Shown here in pieces: positions 24,164 to 36,257 of a stretch of DNA of 64,000 nucleotides. Numbering within the stretch: the stretch's first letter is position 1; each line of letters begins with the position of its first letter. Location of the stretch: positions 16,374,169 to 16,438,168 of the forward strand of contig NC_133288.1 of the NCBI RefSeq assembly GCF_005239225.2. The letters are read 5' to 3'. Under the pieces are notes generated by a model, which saw only the letters and a list, made by a program, of their open reading frames with translations, was not told the origin of the DNA and made no database searches. The translations under genes and the position numbers were made by a program. The DNA is from Populus alba (lineage: Eukaryota > Streptophyta > Magnoliopsida > Malpighiales > Salicaceae).

Positions 24164-26490
24164 TTTTTATTTTTGATATTTAATTGAGTTTAATTCATGA
24201 GTTTAGATTAAATATAAAGTTATTAGGAAAAAAGTGTTTTATGAAAAGATGATAAAGTTACTATAATTATAAAATTTATAATTTTCATATGAAAAGATTA
24301 CTTTTGTCTATATAAAGACTTTTTGATATGTAAATGATCCTCAAACTTTAAAATCATTAAGTTATTTTATATAAAATTTTAAGATTTGATCCTAAAGGTA
24401 TCTCAGAAACTATATATAAAAATATTTGAGTGATAAAAAAAAATTATTTATCCAAGGTAAATTAAAAAAAAAATGTTTCAAATTTACTCTAATTGGTTGA
24501 TTATGAAATCCTTACATAAGATAGAATTAGATTTGAGAAAAAAATTAAATATTATTTAAATAATAATGACTAACATATAAAGAAGTGATATGATTTGAAA
24601 AGGTAGACACACATTATACTCAAATATTTAAATTAAAAACATTACAAATGAATGGATCTTGGTTACATTGATAAACCAATTACTAAAATATTAAGTCAAC
24701 TCACAAATGGTTTTTTTTTCTAATATTTGAAAGATTATGACAGATTACTAGATATTATATAGACTTTCAAATATAAATTAATTAATCCTTCAAATATAAA
24801 TTAATCAATTATCGAATTGATGATAAATTAATTTTTTAAATGTATCTATTTTTTTTTAATTAGAATTGTGATTTATATTTAAATCCATGTATTAAAAACA
24901 TAAACTAATACGTTACACTTTAAAATATGCCTAAATTCTTATTACTTTGTCATTAATATTATTCTAGATGAGGAGTCGGACAATGATAATTCATTGATTT
25001 GTTCGACTAGAATATTACATCTAAAAAAAATTAAATTAATCCATATATTTGTGAGGTCATTGAAGTAGAAACTTACTAAAGTATTAAGATGTAAAGATTT
25101 TTTTTACAAAGACATTTGTGCAAATTTATGATGAAATAAAGCTTTTTCCTTTAATATAATAAACAGCTTGTTTTATTAAATTTATTTCTTTTAATACAAG
25201 TGCAAAGAAACTCATTAATAATTAAAATTAATAATACACACATACAGAGACCTAACAAAAAAATGTATAGACATTATCGTATATCAAGAAATATTTTAAC
25301 GGTAAAATAAAAAAGTTGACGTGTTCATTTAATAAAATTGATTGATCATTATTTGCGTCAATAAATATATATATATATAAAAGATGCAAATGCTAACCAT
25401 AGACTAATTTGAAAAATTAAAATATGCAGATTAAGATATCTTATCTCAATGTCGCATGGAGCTCTTTATTTATTTTTTTATCTAATTATGTGTCAAAAAC
25501 TTCTTCTTGTTCTTTTTTTATTCTTCTTCTTCTTCTTCTTTTGCAAGAAGAACACTAATTTAGATTTCATTGGAAAAAAAATTATAGTATAATTCCTCTT
25601 TTTTATAATAATTTTTTAAAAAATATATATTTTCAAGACATGTTGTTTGTTCGATAAAAACTGAAAGTAATTTGGATAAATAAATAAAAATTTAAAGATC
25701 TTAAATAAGAATACGAAAAGTTATCTTAATCAAAATCCCCTCTATCTTATTAATGGTGTCTCTTTTTTATGATATTGTTTTACCATAATAATTGGTTTTT
25801 AAATAACTTATAGAACTATAAAAGTAAGTTTTAGGTAAAGATAAGATTATGTTTTGAAATTCTTGACATGAATATATTAGAAAACAAATAATATACTAAT
25901 CATGAATTGTCACAAAAAACTTTTTAGAATCTATTTTTTAACTAATCATATGATTAAAAAAAAAATCTTAGGCAAGAATACAAATAAAATTATGGAACCA
26001 AAATGTTTTTTTTTTTTTTTTTGTCAAAACATGCTTTTGTGATTCATGTAATGTTTTTTGTAATGTAAATTTAAATAAATATACTAAAAATAATTTCATT
26101 TATTTGATTTAAAAATAATTAAAATTAAAATTAAAAAACAAATAAGGGCTCATAAAAATAGCTTAGAAGCCTTGGCCTACTGGACCAATTTATGGCCTTA
26201 AAAAAATAGGTCTGATGTGCATGACAATATTATGGATGCATTTTCAAGTATCAAGAATTTTTTTAATTGAGAAATGCAAAAATATTATTTATACTTAATA
26301 TAATAAATTAAAAAATATATGAATTGATAAGGTGATAAAGAGTTGTTAATTCTATTTAAAAACTAAAATGGAGAGCTATTTTTTTCCTAAAAGTAAAAGT
26401 TAAATGAGTATGTAATATTTAACCCTAACTTTTCTTTTTAATTTACTTATCTTTATTTTATCTTAGAGATTATATTTTCTTTCTACGAAT
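24160..26490. other. AT-rich intergenic, no gene seen
   Basis: Very AT-rich, with a TCT repeat at about 25525-25542 and several homopolymer runs. No frame with a domain and no element border recognised. Confidence 0.6.
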
Positions 26491-26491
26491 A

Positions 26492-26830
26492 AATAATTTT
26501 TATTTTATAAGAACATAATGTATATACAATTTATTTCTGTGATATATGAAAGAAAAACATTTAAAGATAAATTCCAATAATCTCTTTAAAATATTATAAA
26601 AAAAATACAATATAATTACAAGAAAGAATGTGAAATAAATAATTTATAAGAAAAAGAAGGGTATTAATAAAAAAAAATTAAAAATCAAATAAAAAGTTAT
26701 GATTGTTGGGCAGGCCAAACCCGCATTCTAATCAGCTACCAAAAAGCCTAGGCACATATAGGATGTTTTTTTTCTTTTTATGGAGACACAACGTTTCGTT
26801 CCCTTTCATATTGTTTTTATATATGTGTCG
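26492..26830. repeat. Segment duplicated at 28.18-28.75 kb, copy A
   Basis: Shares with 28179-28745 the order ATAATTTTTATTTTATAAGAAC, ACAATTTATTT, AATCTCTT, GGGTATTAAT, GCAGGCCA, AGCTACCAAAAA and GGCACA.ATA. Identity is clear but imperfect. Unlike copy B it lacks a SINE. Confidence 0.75.
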
Positions 26831-26984
26831 GATGACAATTTTGATAAATGACTTGTCATGTGTAATTTTTCTCAATCATCTCTAGCGACTAGAAAATTAG
26901 GGCCTAAGTTTTAGAACCTCAAAAGCCCATTTCAAACTTGTTTTCATCTCAAAGTATCTAAAATATATTGACCTATAGGTCACA

Positions 26985-28178
26985 TATTAATATTTATAAT
27001 ATTTTGTATTTTGATGATAACAATTAAATGAAAAACAGATTAATAATATTTTTTGATGAGATTAAGTTTAAACGGGTTTTATATGAAAATCACATCAACA
27101 AGCATATAAAATTGAATGAAAAAATCCATCATCAAATCTAAGATGCAAACTAAGTGAAGACTTTGCTATTAAAGATTCATTTTATAGCTTATTGTTAAAT
27201 CTTTATATCTTACACAATAGCAAACTAAAATGAACTCACACACTTCACATTGCATGTATAAATAGAATTGATATACATTTTAATCGGTTCAAGTTTCATC
27301 AGGTTTGAAACTGTTAAACTGGTTTTAAGTTGAACCGATCGACAGCTTGAGCATACAAAGTGAGCCGGTCGACCATTTTTTATCCATGATAAACACCTGA
27401 TAATTTTGTAGGAATCAATTGACCGAATGATATGGTCATTTGAATCGAATGATTGCTTTAGCTGTTAGAGACATTCCAATGGCTATAAACAGCTAGTTTT
27501 TTTTGGAAACATATACATAGCTCTTTTTTATGCAAAATAAAAAAGAAGATTATGAACATATATGATATAAAAGCTATTCCAAAAGAAAAACCTACTAGAA
27601 ATTATCAATGCTAAGATACTTTAAGTTGTGCTATATTAAATCTTCATATTTTAACACAAGAGTATAAAATCCTTCTCTCATTACATTTACACACCTCCAA
27701 TTATCTTGAGTGCTATTGTGTGAGCTATAAATATTATAGTTTTTAATTGTATAATATACTCTTTGAGAGAATGCATCTTGTTGTAAAAAAATAATAATTG
27801 TAAACACTTGAGAGCTTGAATAAACTCTTGGCAATTAGTGAGGTATTGTCAACAAGGAAAAAATCTTGAAGAATGGACATCTATAAGTGGTGAAATTGCT
27901 TGGTGTGGATTAATTAAGGGCATTGTATTTTTCAATTGGATTAGTAAAAGAGTACAATATTCATGCACTATTGGTACTTGAAATGAAATGTCGAACCACA
28001 TTAAAAACTTAATTTGCAATTTTTCTATTCTTATCTCTTTAATTTAATCACTTTCATTATATTATTGGTTATTGTATTATATATGCTTAGCGTGGTTATT
28101 TATATTTTTTGACATTATTAGTAGAATACCTAATTCATCATCCCTTAGGTGTTATTATTGTTTTAATCCTAGAATGAC
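26985..28178 (+). repeat. Probable solo LTR of a SIRE/Maximus-type copia element
   Basis: It starts near TTTTGATGATAACAATTAAATG and contains CTTGAGAGCTTGAATAAACTC, GGTGTGGATTAATTAAGGGCATTGT and GTCGAACCACATTAAAAAC, closing with TCATCCCTTAGGTGTTATT near 28140. This phrase order is familiar from long LTRs of plant SIRE-type copia elements. No internal coding region follows, so it would be a solo LTR. Ends are approximate and no target duplication was confirmed. Confidence 0.55.
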
Positions 28179-28745
28179 AATAATTTTTATTTTATAAGAA
28201 CATCATGCAAATACAATTTATTTTTATGAAATATGAAAGAAAAACACTTAGAGATACGATTACAATAATCTCTTCGAATATTATAAAAATACAAGATAAT
28301 TACAAAAAAAAAAAGTGAAATAAATCATTTATAAGAAAAGGAGGGTATTAATTAAACTTAAAAAAAAAAAAAAACTATGCACTGCTGAGCAGGCCATTCC
28401 TACGCCTTGAGGAGCTACCAAAAACCGTAGACACACTGCACTTGAGGTCTTGACCTAGTGGTGAAAGGGGTTTGTTCCCTTCCTCTACACCAGGGTTCAA
28501 ACCTCACTGTGCACACCTGTCACCCCCGCGGTGCCTTACATGCTCACTGGGTTTGCAGGATGTTCAGTGGACCATGGGATTAGTCGTGGTGCGCGCAAGC
28601 TGACCCGGACATCCACGTAAATAAAATAAAATAAAAAAAAAACTGTAGGCACACATAAGATAGTTTTGTTTTGTATTTTTTTTTTTTTTTTTTTAGAGAG
28701 CACAACACTTGTATCTGAGAAAAAACTTTTGAATATATGTGCACG
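28179..28745. repeat. Segment duplicated at 26.49-26.83 kb, copy B (contains SINE)
   Basis: Second copy of the 26492-26830 segment. It begins exactly where the solo-LTR-like block ends and is interrupted by a SINE at about 28437-28637. Confidence 0.75.
28437..28637 (+). mobile_element. SINE, tRNA-derived, about 200 bp
   Basis: The body is much less AT-rich than its surroundings. A box-A-like CTAGTGGTGAAAGG lies at about 28456 and a box-B-like GGGTTCAAACC at about 28493. It ends in an A-rich tail (TAAATAAAATAAAAT...). An imperfect 17-bp direct repeat flanks it (28420-28436 and 28638-28654, two mismatches), and the duplicate segment at 26.7 kb shows the empty site. Transcription would be by RNA polymerase III. 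It overlaps a meaningless minus-strand open frame. Confidence 0.85.
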
Positions 28746-29460
28746 GTTATGGGCTCTTGTACATATATTGAAAATAGACCTTATTATACATGACATTGAC
28801 ACAGAAAAATATAAACATTGTTCCAATCACATATTTAATTAAAATTAATAAACATTATTATAATCGCATATTTAATTTAAAAATAAACATTATTCTAATC
28901 ACACAACTAATCGTACGGTCACATTGGCTCAACAATAATTTCTTCCCCTCAGAAGCAATATTTTATAAAAATATTTTTTTTTTTCCTGACATATCGATTA
29001 AAAATGGACATGATATTAGCATATCATATCTACCATAGAAGTCAAGCTTCATCTGTCAACTTGAATTTAATCCAGTTATGGACGTAGGATAAACTACGAG
29101 TCAATCAAAAGTAATTCATACGTAATCTTTAAATTTTAGGAGACTATTTTTTTTCTTTATAATCTTAATAGTTTATTATATTTTATGAATTAAAATTTAA
29201 TTAGGGTACGTATTAATATTCAGTAAATCAAACTGATATTAGTATATATTTTTTTTGCAAAAGTTTTCGAGTTCAATCCTCTGCTATTTAAATATGACTA
29301 TCCACGTTAGGACAGCTTTGAGGCAAGCTTTAGACAGAGTTAACTCCATTAACTTGTTCAAGGGATCCAGGTTAGACTAGTTATTGGAATAAATATGCGA
29401 AAGATTCTTGATATTTGTGCTGGAGAAATAATTAATGCATTATTATTATGACAATGATCG
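28746..29460. other. Intergenic, no gene seen
   Basis: AT-rich with a poly-T run. A GAGTTCAATCCTC motif at about 29268 resembles a pol III box B, but no other SINE part is visible. Confidence 0.45.
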
Positions 29461-29489
29461 ACGACTAGTGGTAAAAGTTAAGACTAAGA

Positions 29490-29830
29490 ATAGTCAAGCC
29501 AATGAAACTGGGGGACGGTTTGATGCCTGTGAAGTGGCGCCTGGGAACTCCAATGGCCAATGAGCAAAAGCATGGGGCGGATTTTTATGCAGAGAGAGAG
29601 GGGGTAGGAGGAGGAGGAGGAGGAGGAGAGAGAGACGGGTCACGTTAGGGGAACAAAAATGGAAAGGGTCACCAGTCACCAGTCACCAGTCACCAGTCAC
29701 AACTTCACATGAGTGGCAACTGGGGGCGGCTAATAAGGGGCCGAGGGGGCTAAGGAGACGCTGCCTTTTGGGGAACCTTGGAGCCACCTCGCTCTCTCTC
29801 TCTCTGTTCTCTTTTCTGCGAGACAAAAAG
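29490..29830. other. GC-rich low-copy island with short tandem repeats
   Basis: Clearly less AT-rich than its surroundings. It holds an (AGG)n run (about 29605-29628), a 7-bp tandem GTCACCA repeated 4.7 times (29668-29700) and a CT-dinucleotide tract (about 29790-29805). The composition is promoter- or leader-like, but no downstream reading frame with a domain was found on either strand. The minus-strand leucine-rich frame at 29494-29679 is a product of the AGG repeat. Confidence 0.5.
29668..29700. repeat. 7-bp tandem repeat GTCACCA
   Basis: 4.7 perfect units. Confidence 0.95.
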
Positions 29831-30245
29831 TTATGTCAAGCTTGAATAAGGTCCATAGATTAAGGGCCAACTTCACAAAGACTCTTTTCTGTCTTATTTT
29901 CTAGCTAATCAAAACCTAGAATTTGGAACACGACGCTGCTCCTCACAATGTGGTGTTGTGATTGTAGTAAAAAAGGAAAATTAAAATAAGATAAAGTAGA
30001 ATAAAGTCAAAGATATTGTTACGAATTTGTATGAGAATGCCATAGATTGGAATTTTTTTTAAAATAAAAACATGGTTAATGGGTATACTTGAAGCTAAAT
30101 TTAAGATGAGGTATAATTATTTTTAGATTTAAAACTTTATTGAAAATTGTTCTTTAACATGATTAAAATAAAATATAGATGAATGGGATATTTATCTATA
30201 AAAAACCTAGGTTGACATGTTTTTATAAAATCTAACACCCTTATT

Positions 30246-30280
<35 letters not shown>

Positions 30281-33200
30281 AAATAGAGTTTCATTTAGTT
30301 TATATAGAGAAAAGTTGAAGAGTTACAGATTAGCACAAGTAAAGTAACATAGGTTTCGAGCTCTAAGTCATAGGCTTGGATTTGTTTTTTTGCTAACCAA
30401 TTCTAGGCTTGGATTTTATTTTATTATAAAATAATTATTTAACTTATAAAAAATTTATTCTTTGCCACCCCATTTATAAACATTCAACCCTTGAATAAAA
30501 GACCTCAACATTCAGTTTTTTTTTTTTTTAATGAAAAGGTCTATTAACATTGGTAATTATGGTAAAATAGAGGGAATTAATTATAGTAATTGCTAAAATT
30601 GATTCTTCATCAATTTTGGTTTAAAAATTCAACATAAATAGAGATGGAATAAGAGATGTTCCATACACTTTTGCAGAACTTTTCTTATCCTACTCTATAT
30701 TTTTTTAGCTTGTTTTGCTTCCAATCTCAATTACCCTTTTATTGTCTTTTCACTTTTTTCTAGATCTTAGGTTCTAATCATTTTAAAGAAAGTTTTTTTA
30801 GTTCCTAGGAGGTTGATTGCATAAATTTAATTGCACAAGTGACAAATAAAAAAATCTTAAGGACATAATCTATGTTTGACAACAATAACATGTTAGTTTT
30901 TGTGTTTTTGAGTTTCTTCAACAAGCAAGTATTATGATTTATTTGCTTTTAGTTTATATGGTTATGGTAGTTTGCTTGCTAGGTTTCAAGTCTAAATATA
31001 ATTTTTTTTATATGTCTAGAATGCACGCTAAGTTTCTTGTTTAATTTTATTAAAAGATTAAATTGTTTGGTTTCTTATGCATGATATATAGACTAAATAA
31101 TTGTGATAATCAATTCAATTTATAGCTCATAAGTTACATAGAACTACTTGGTGTTGTTGCTTTTAGTTCTTTTTGTTAGGTTGTTTTATTAAGGAATATC
31201 CATATAAATCACATTTCATTTCTCATTAAAAAAAAAAAACATGATATTTTTAGTCCTTTCATAATGGAATTCATGCTCACTCTTAAAAATGATGCAAAAC
31301 AAATCAATGGTTCTTGTATCGTCCAAGTGGTTAATTAGTTGTTTTTCATCCTTAAGTTTTCTTATATAGACTCTTTTCTTTTAAAATTCTTTATAAACAT
31401 TTTTGTGTCTTTCATTGGAAAAAAAAAATATTTGCCTAAATTAACTTGAGAGATTAAGTGGATACATGTTTTTTACTTGTTGAAAAATGCCTTTAAGAAT
31501 ACAAAGATAAAAATAAATTAATTATAAAATGAATTTACTTGTTAGATAATACTATAAAATTATTTCTAAAAACTCACCTAATAACTTAAATTTAGATTGA
31601 GATAATTTTTTAATATGATATTAGAGTTTTGATAACCATACAATCATAAATTTGAATCTCATCATCTTACTCTCTCTTCTAATCATATAATAGATTACAT
31701 TGTTTTTTAGATAATTCATTTGACACTTGTTAAAAATAAAAATATATATTTTTTAATTTTTCAATATTGCAAATTGTAAATCTTCAAAGTTTCTTTTGCT
31801 AATATAAAAAAAAACTTCAAATCACATTTTTTTCAATTTACTTTTATTATTTCATATACATTTCTTTATTAAAAATCCCAACAAATAAATAAAATGAGAA
31901 TAACCTGATTGGGTTGTGTGTGTATGTGTGTAGATTTTATATGAAAATAAACAAAATAGAGAAAAAAAAATGCATTTTTTCTCTGGACAAACGCAACCTT
32001 GTAAGAATTCAATACAAGAGGGAGAATGAAAAAATTTTAAAAAGCACATTCATGTAACTAGGACTAGTTGATTTTAACAAAGATAACTATATCTTAATTA
32101 GGTCACCAAAAATAAAAATTCATGTGTTGGTTTTACTATTTGGTGTAATATGGACACACATTTAGTGAAATCATGGATTATAATGGTGTCGTTATGATTT
32201 TATCCTTGATTTTTTATAAGCATAAGTTTTGCTTAAGGGGATTTTTTTTTTTTTTTTTTGCCTTACTGTGGCCCATTCTAACTTCTTCTTTTTTAACACC
32301 ATGTTCTTGTATTATTTTAAAGATGGAAAAAAAGAGGGAGAAAGAGAGGAGGACTTGGAAACAGAAGTTATAAGCCTTGTAAACACAAAAATAGAATAGG
32401 AGTAAAAAAAGAGGGAGAGACCAATAATTTTCATTCTCTTTTACAATTCTAAAAGCAAGAAATATAGGGAGAAGAAGGTAGCAGATCTTTGAAAAAAAAA
32501 GTAAAGAGCCCTACGAATCAGTCTTTTCTACAACATTAGAAGCAAGAAATAGAGGGAGAGGAGTAGCAAACAACTTGAATTGCAATAACTTGATCTCCTT
32601 CAATTCAGGTTAAGTTTCCCTAAGATAAATTTTTAGGGTTTCTTGAAAATTCCTTATTTCTAGGGTTTTAAATTATTCATGTATTTGTTTTACTCTTTGA
32701 TGTATTGTAACCAATTTTATTTTTATGATTATATGGGTTAATGTTGTTAAAAATGTTAGTTAGTGTTGTTGTGCTATATATTTGAAGAGGAAAGAAAGAG
32801 ATGTTTGAATATCAATAAAAAGAGCGAGTTTAATTATTGTATTTTTTTAATTTATTTTTTAGGTTTTAAATATAGATGTTAGTGAAGATTGATATGTTTG
32901 TATTGTTTAGGAGGAGAAGCTTCACTTGCAAAAGTAGAAAATAAAGGATTAAAAGAATTTCTATGTTGTTTATGGTTAATGGTTTTGAGGATAGAAATGA
33001 TAAAAAAGATTGTGAAAATAGTTAAAAATCATAAGATTTGGCATAAAAAGTTGTTTAGTTTGTTTATTAATATTTAGGTTTTCATTGTTTATTCGCATCT
33101 ATAATGTTGTTTTTTTTCTTTATGTTTTTTTTTTTCCATGAATTAGTTCCTCTACTTAATTCAAAGGTGTTGTTGTATTTTTCACTAGTTTTTACTCCTA

Positions 33201-33737
33201 ACCTATCTCACATGCTCCTTTATATACATCCTTATTTATCATGTTATTGTTATATTGTTTATGTATCTAATTATGTATCCCGCTAGCTTACAAAATTGTT
33301 ATATTTTTATTTTCATGTTTATGATATAGGTTGTGCTCATTCGTTCCATTAGTGGCACTTCTTCTTCTTGTTTTTTTAGATTTGATAAACCTATAGACTA
33401 TGATGCATTTCTATGTCCTTTCAGTTATTTATGCATTTTCTTGTTCTATCCATTCGCCTTTTTTAGATGTTTTTCTACTATTTTCATGCATTTTCTTTTT
33501 TTTAATGTCTTAAGGTTATGTCCTATTTTTTCATCCTTCTTTTTATTCTTTATGTTTTTATTTTCCATTTTATACTTATTTGTTTTTTTGTGTAACTTTG
33601 ATTTGGACCTTAAACTTCTATTTTCTCTTTATGTTTTTTTTTTTGTAATTTTGTTTTCCTAATGATTAAAGTTCCTTTTGTTTTGAGTTTGTTTGTTGTT
33701 TGTGTATTGTTGATTTGGACTTAGGGCTATTATTTAA
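29831..33737. other. AT-rich intergenic, no gene seen
   Basis: Includes a TA microsatellite at about 30247-30273 and a purine-rich stretch (32325-32570) in which AGAAGCAAGAAATAGAGGGAGA occurs twice in diverged form, about 85 bases apart. It could be LTR leader sequence, but no borders or coding region were found. From 33.1 kb on it becomes T-rich with meaningless hydrophobic frames. Confidence 0.5.
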
Positions 33738-34688
33738 TGGTGTTAAAAAAAACCGATTAACCGAGAAAACCAAAAAAACCAATAAAAAATTAACCGAGAA
33801 AACCAAACCGAGATGAAAAATTAATTTTTAAAACCATAAAATCTTGTCGGTTTGGTTCGGTTTTGGTTTTACAACGAAAACTGGTGAACCAAACCGAACC
33901 AAGTCACCAACCATAAAATAAAAAATCTAAAATACTACAGTTTATAGTTAACCTAACCCTAATAACATTACATGAATAGTTGCCACCCAGACTAGTCTTC
34001 TCTTCTCTAGCAGAACAAAAACTCACATCTCCATCTCTTTGGCATCTCTCTTCACTTCACATTTCGGTATTTGTTTTATCTCTCACTCGCGCTTCTGTCT
34101 TTCACCATTTGCAAATTTGCAGAGCCAAACTAGGCAAGTATAAGCGGTCACGATTCAAAGTATTTCTCGACGATAAAGAAGGGTGAAATCCCTAAGCTCA
34201 AAGAAGAGCTTAATTCTTAGTACAAAGTCCATTTGTCGTCCTTCTCCTTTCCATTTTGATCGCGTTGTTAGATTTGTCTAATTTTGACTGATTGATTTTG
34301 TTGAACTTTCTTCTTCAACTAGAATTTTATTGGAGGATTGACTTTTTTATTAATTATGTTCATGTTGCTGAGAAATTGTATAAAATTACGATGGGATTTC
34401 CTTAGGTTTGGTTTTTTGTTTATTATTATATATTGAGAATTGAAATGGAGTTATTAGGGATCATGTGATGCAAAATATCATTTGGTGAAGGAAATCTATT
34501 GTATAGTTTTCATGTTTGGCGTTATGGATTTTAGAAATTCAGATGATTAGGTTTCCTGGTTTTAAAGCCAAAAAACCAAATTTAACCGAACTAGAATTCG
34601 ATTTAGTTTGGTTTGAATTTTCAAAAATTTAAGTTACTCGATTCGGTTGGTTTTTGTGGTTCAAATTGAACCGAACCATGAACATGCC
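33738..34688. mobile_element. Probable non-autonomous hAT-like element with AACCGAACC termini
   Basis: Both ends are packed with short motifs around AACCGA / TCGGTT. The left end has AACCGATTAACCGAG, AACCAAACCGAG, GGTTCGGTTTTGG and ACCAAACCGAACC (33750-33905). The right end has TTTAACCGAAC, CGATTCGGTTGG and TTGAACCGAACCATGAACATGCC (34575-34688). The 650-bp centre (33955-34420) is of different composition, more like leader or exon sequence (TCTCTTCACTTCACATTTCGG), and contains no long frame. Subterminal repeats of this type are common in non-autonomous plant hAT elements. A clean target duplication was not found. Confidence 0.5.
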
Positions 34689-36257
34689 TACTACTACTTT
34701 ATATTGTTGCTTCTTCTTTTTTCCAAGTATTGTCAATGACTTTTATGCATTTTTTCCATCCAAGTAACTAATGTTTTCAAAAAACTTGGTTTCCTTTCAT
34801 TAGTCTTGGTAAATTCATCCCTTCCTATCATACTCCTTATGCTATTGGATCTTATATTTTCCTTGCAGTTAGCAACTATTTTTTTATATATATATATATA
34901 AATCTTTGCGAGGTTGTTATTAGAACTATATTTCATAGTCTTTGTTGGACCTTTATTTATTTATCATAATATTCTTTTCTTATATTGGATTTATGTTAGT
35001 TTTTTTCCCTATTCTTTGGATGTAGCTATTTATTGGTATTTTGAGCTATTTATTATTAGTTGTGTACTATTTTACATTATGTTTTTTTCTTTTTTTTTCC
35101 TTGTGTGGTTGTCTTTTAAAACTATTGGTTGCTTAATCTTTAACTTTGGCTATCTTTTTGGCAACTTTTTTTTTTAAAATATTCATGGACTTCATTGGCT
35201 TTTGTTTCGAGAATTGTTTTCTCTCATTTTTCATTGTTAGGGCCCATCTCTATTTTTTGAGGTTCTTTATTCTTCTTTTCCATTTTTTTGTTAAATGTTT
35301 ATGTTTTTTCATTATTTTGCATCTTTTTTATTCTTTTTAGATATGTTTTATGGGTTATTTTAGCTGCCAGTTTTGTATTTCTTTTCCATTCTTTGAGTTC
35401 TTATAGTTATTTTTCCTTTTATAGTAATGCCCATGTGTTATTTCTCTCTTTTATCCTTTCTTTTTTGCGGTTTATTTTTGTTGCCTTTTTGTCCCATATT
35501 TAAATAATTATGGGTTTAATCAAATTTAGTGCTTTCATAAGGTTTATAGATTAGGTATTTCATTTCAAACCATATGTCCTTTAATGGTTTCATTTTTCCT
35601 ATCTTTTGCCTCTTTATTTACTGTTGCTTATTCATTTTTTCTCTTTTCCTTTTTGTTTTTTCAATTCAAGTTTATTAAGAAATGACTTTTTTGAATTCTA
35701 TCTATTATTGTTATGTTGGATGTTATTGATTTTTCTAATTTTTGTCTAGGTTTTATTCTTCACCTTTTCAATTCATTTTCTTTCCTTCAATTTTGTCTTG
35801 ATGAACTCTTGATTAGATGTGTGTGTGTGTGTGTGTTTTTTTTTAAAAAAATGTATGTTATAATGAGTTTTTACTTTTACTTCGAGGAAGAATGAATATC
35901 CGTACACTATAATTAAGTCATTTTTTAGGAGTTATTTTCTTATTTCTCTCTCTCTCCTTTTCCTTTCTCCCATTGAGTGTGCCTAGTTTTCCTTAAATAC
36001 AAGATATTGTACTCATTTTTTTCACTTATTTGACCTCTAGCCTCATTTTTAGTTTGAGTTTTATTCTAGTTTTAATACCATTTCATTGTGCCTCCACTTG
36101 AGCGCAATGAATACACTGATAAGTGCTTAACAATTTGGTCTTCTCATGCATTTGTGGGTCCGTCACTCTAGTTTTTCAGGAGTTGATGTTTGGGTGTCCT
36201 TCCAGTTCATTTTAGACATGTTTTCTTATAGTTATTTTTTATTTTCTCATTTTCTTT
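34689..36257. other. T-rich intergenic, no gene seen
   Basis: Continues the T-rich sequence interrupted by the element at 33.7-34.7 kb. Several Phe/Leu-rich open frames (for example 34914-35177 and 35288-35503) are expected from the composition. A GT repeat is at about 35818-35836. Confidence 0.55.

Noticed and set aside
28536..28826. Minus-strand 96-codon frame
   Set aside because: Covers the SINE and its poly-T/A flank; no protein similarity recognised.
29260..29345. Possible third SINE because of GAGTTCAATCCTC
   Set aside because: No box A, no A-rich tail and no flanking duplication could be found.
29494..29679. Minus-strand frame with a run of leucines, like a signal peptide
   Set aside because: The leucines come from the AGG trinucleotide repeat.
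33333..33662. 109-codon open frame on the plus strand
   Set aside because: Low-complexity Phe/Ser/Leu content in T-rich sequence, no recognisable motif.
34914..35503. Overlapping hydrophobic open frames
   Set aside because: T-rich DNA gives Phe/Leu/Ile codons by chance; no start context, domain or partner gene.
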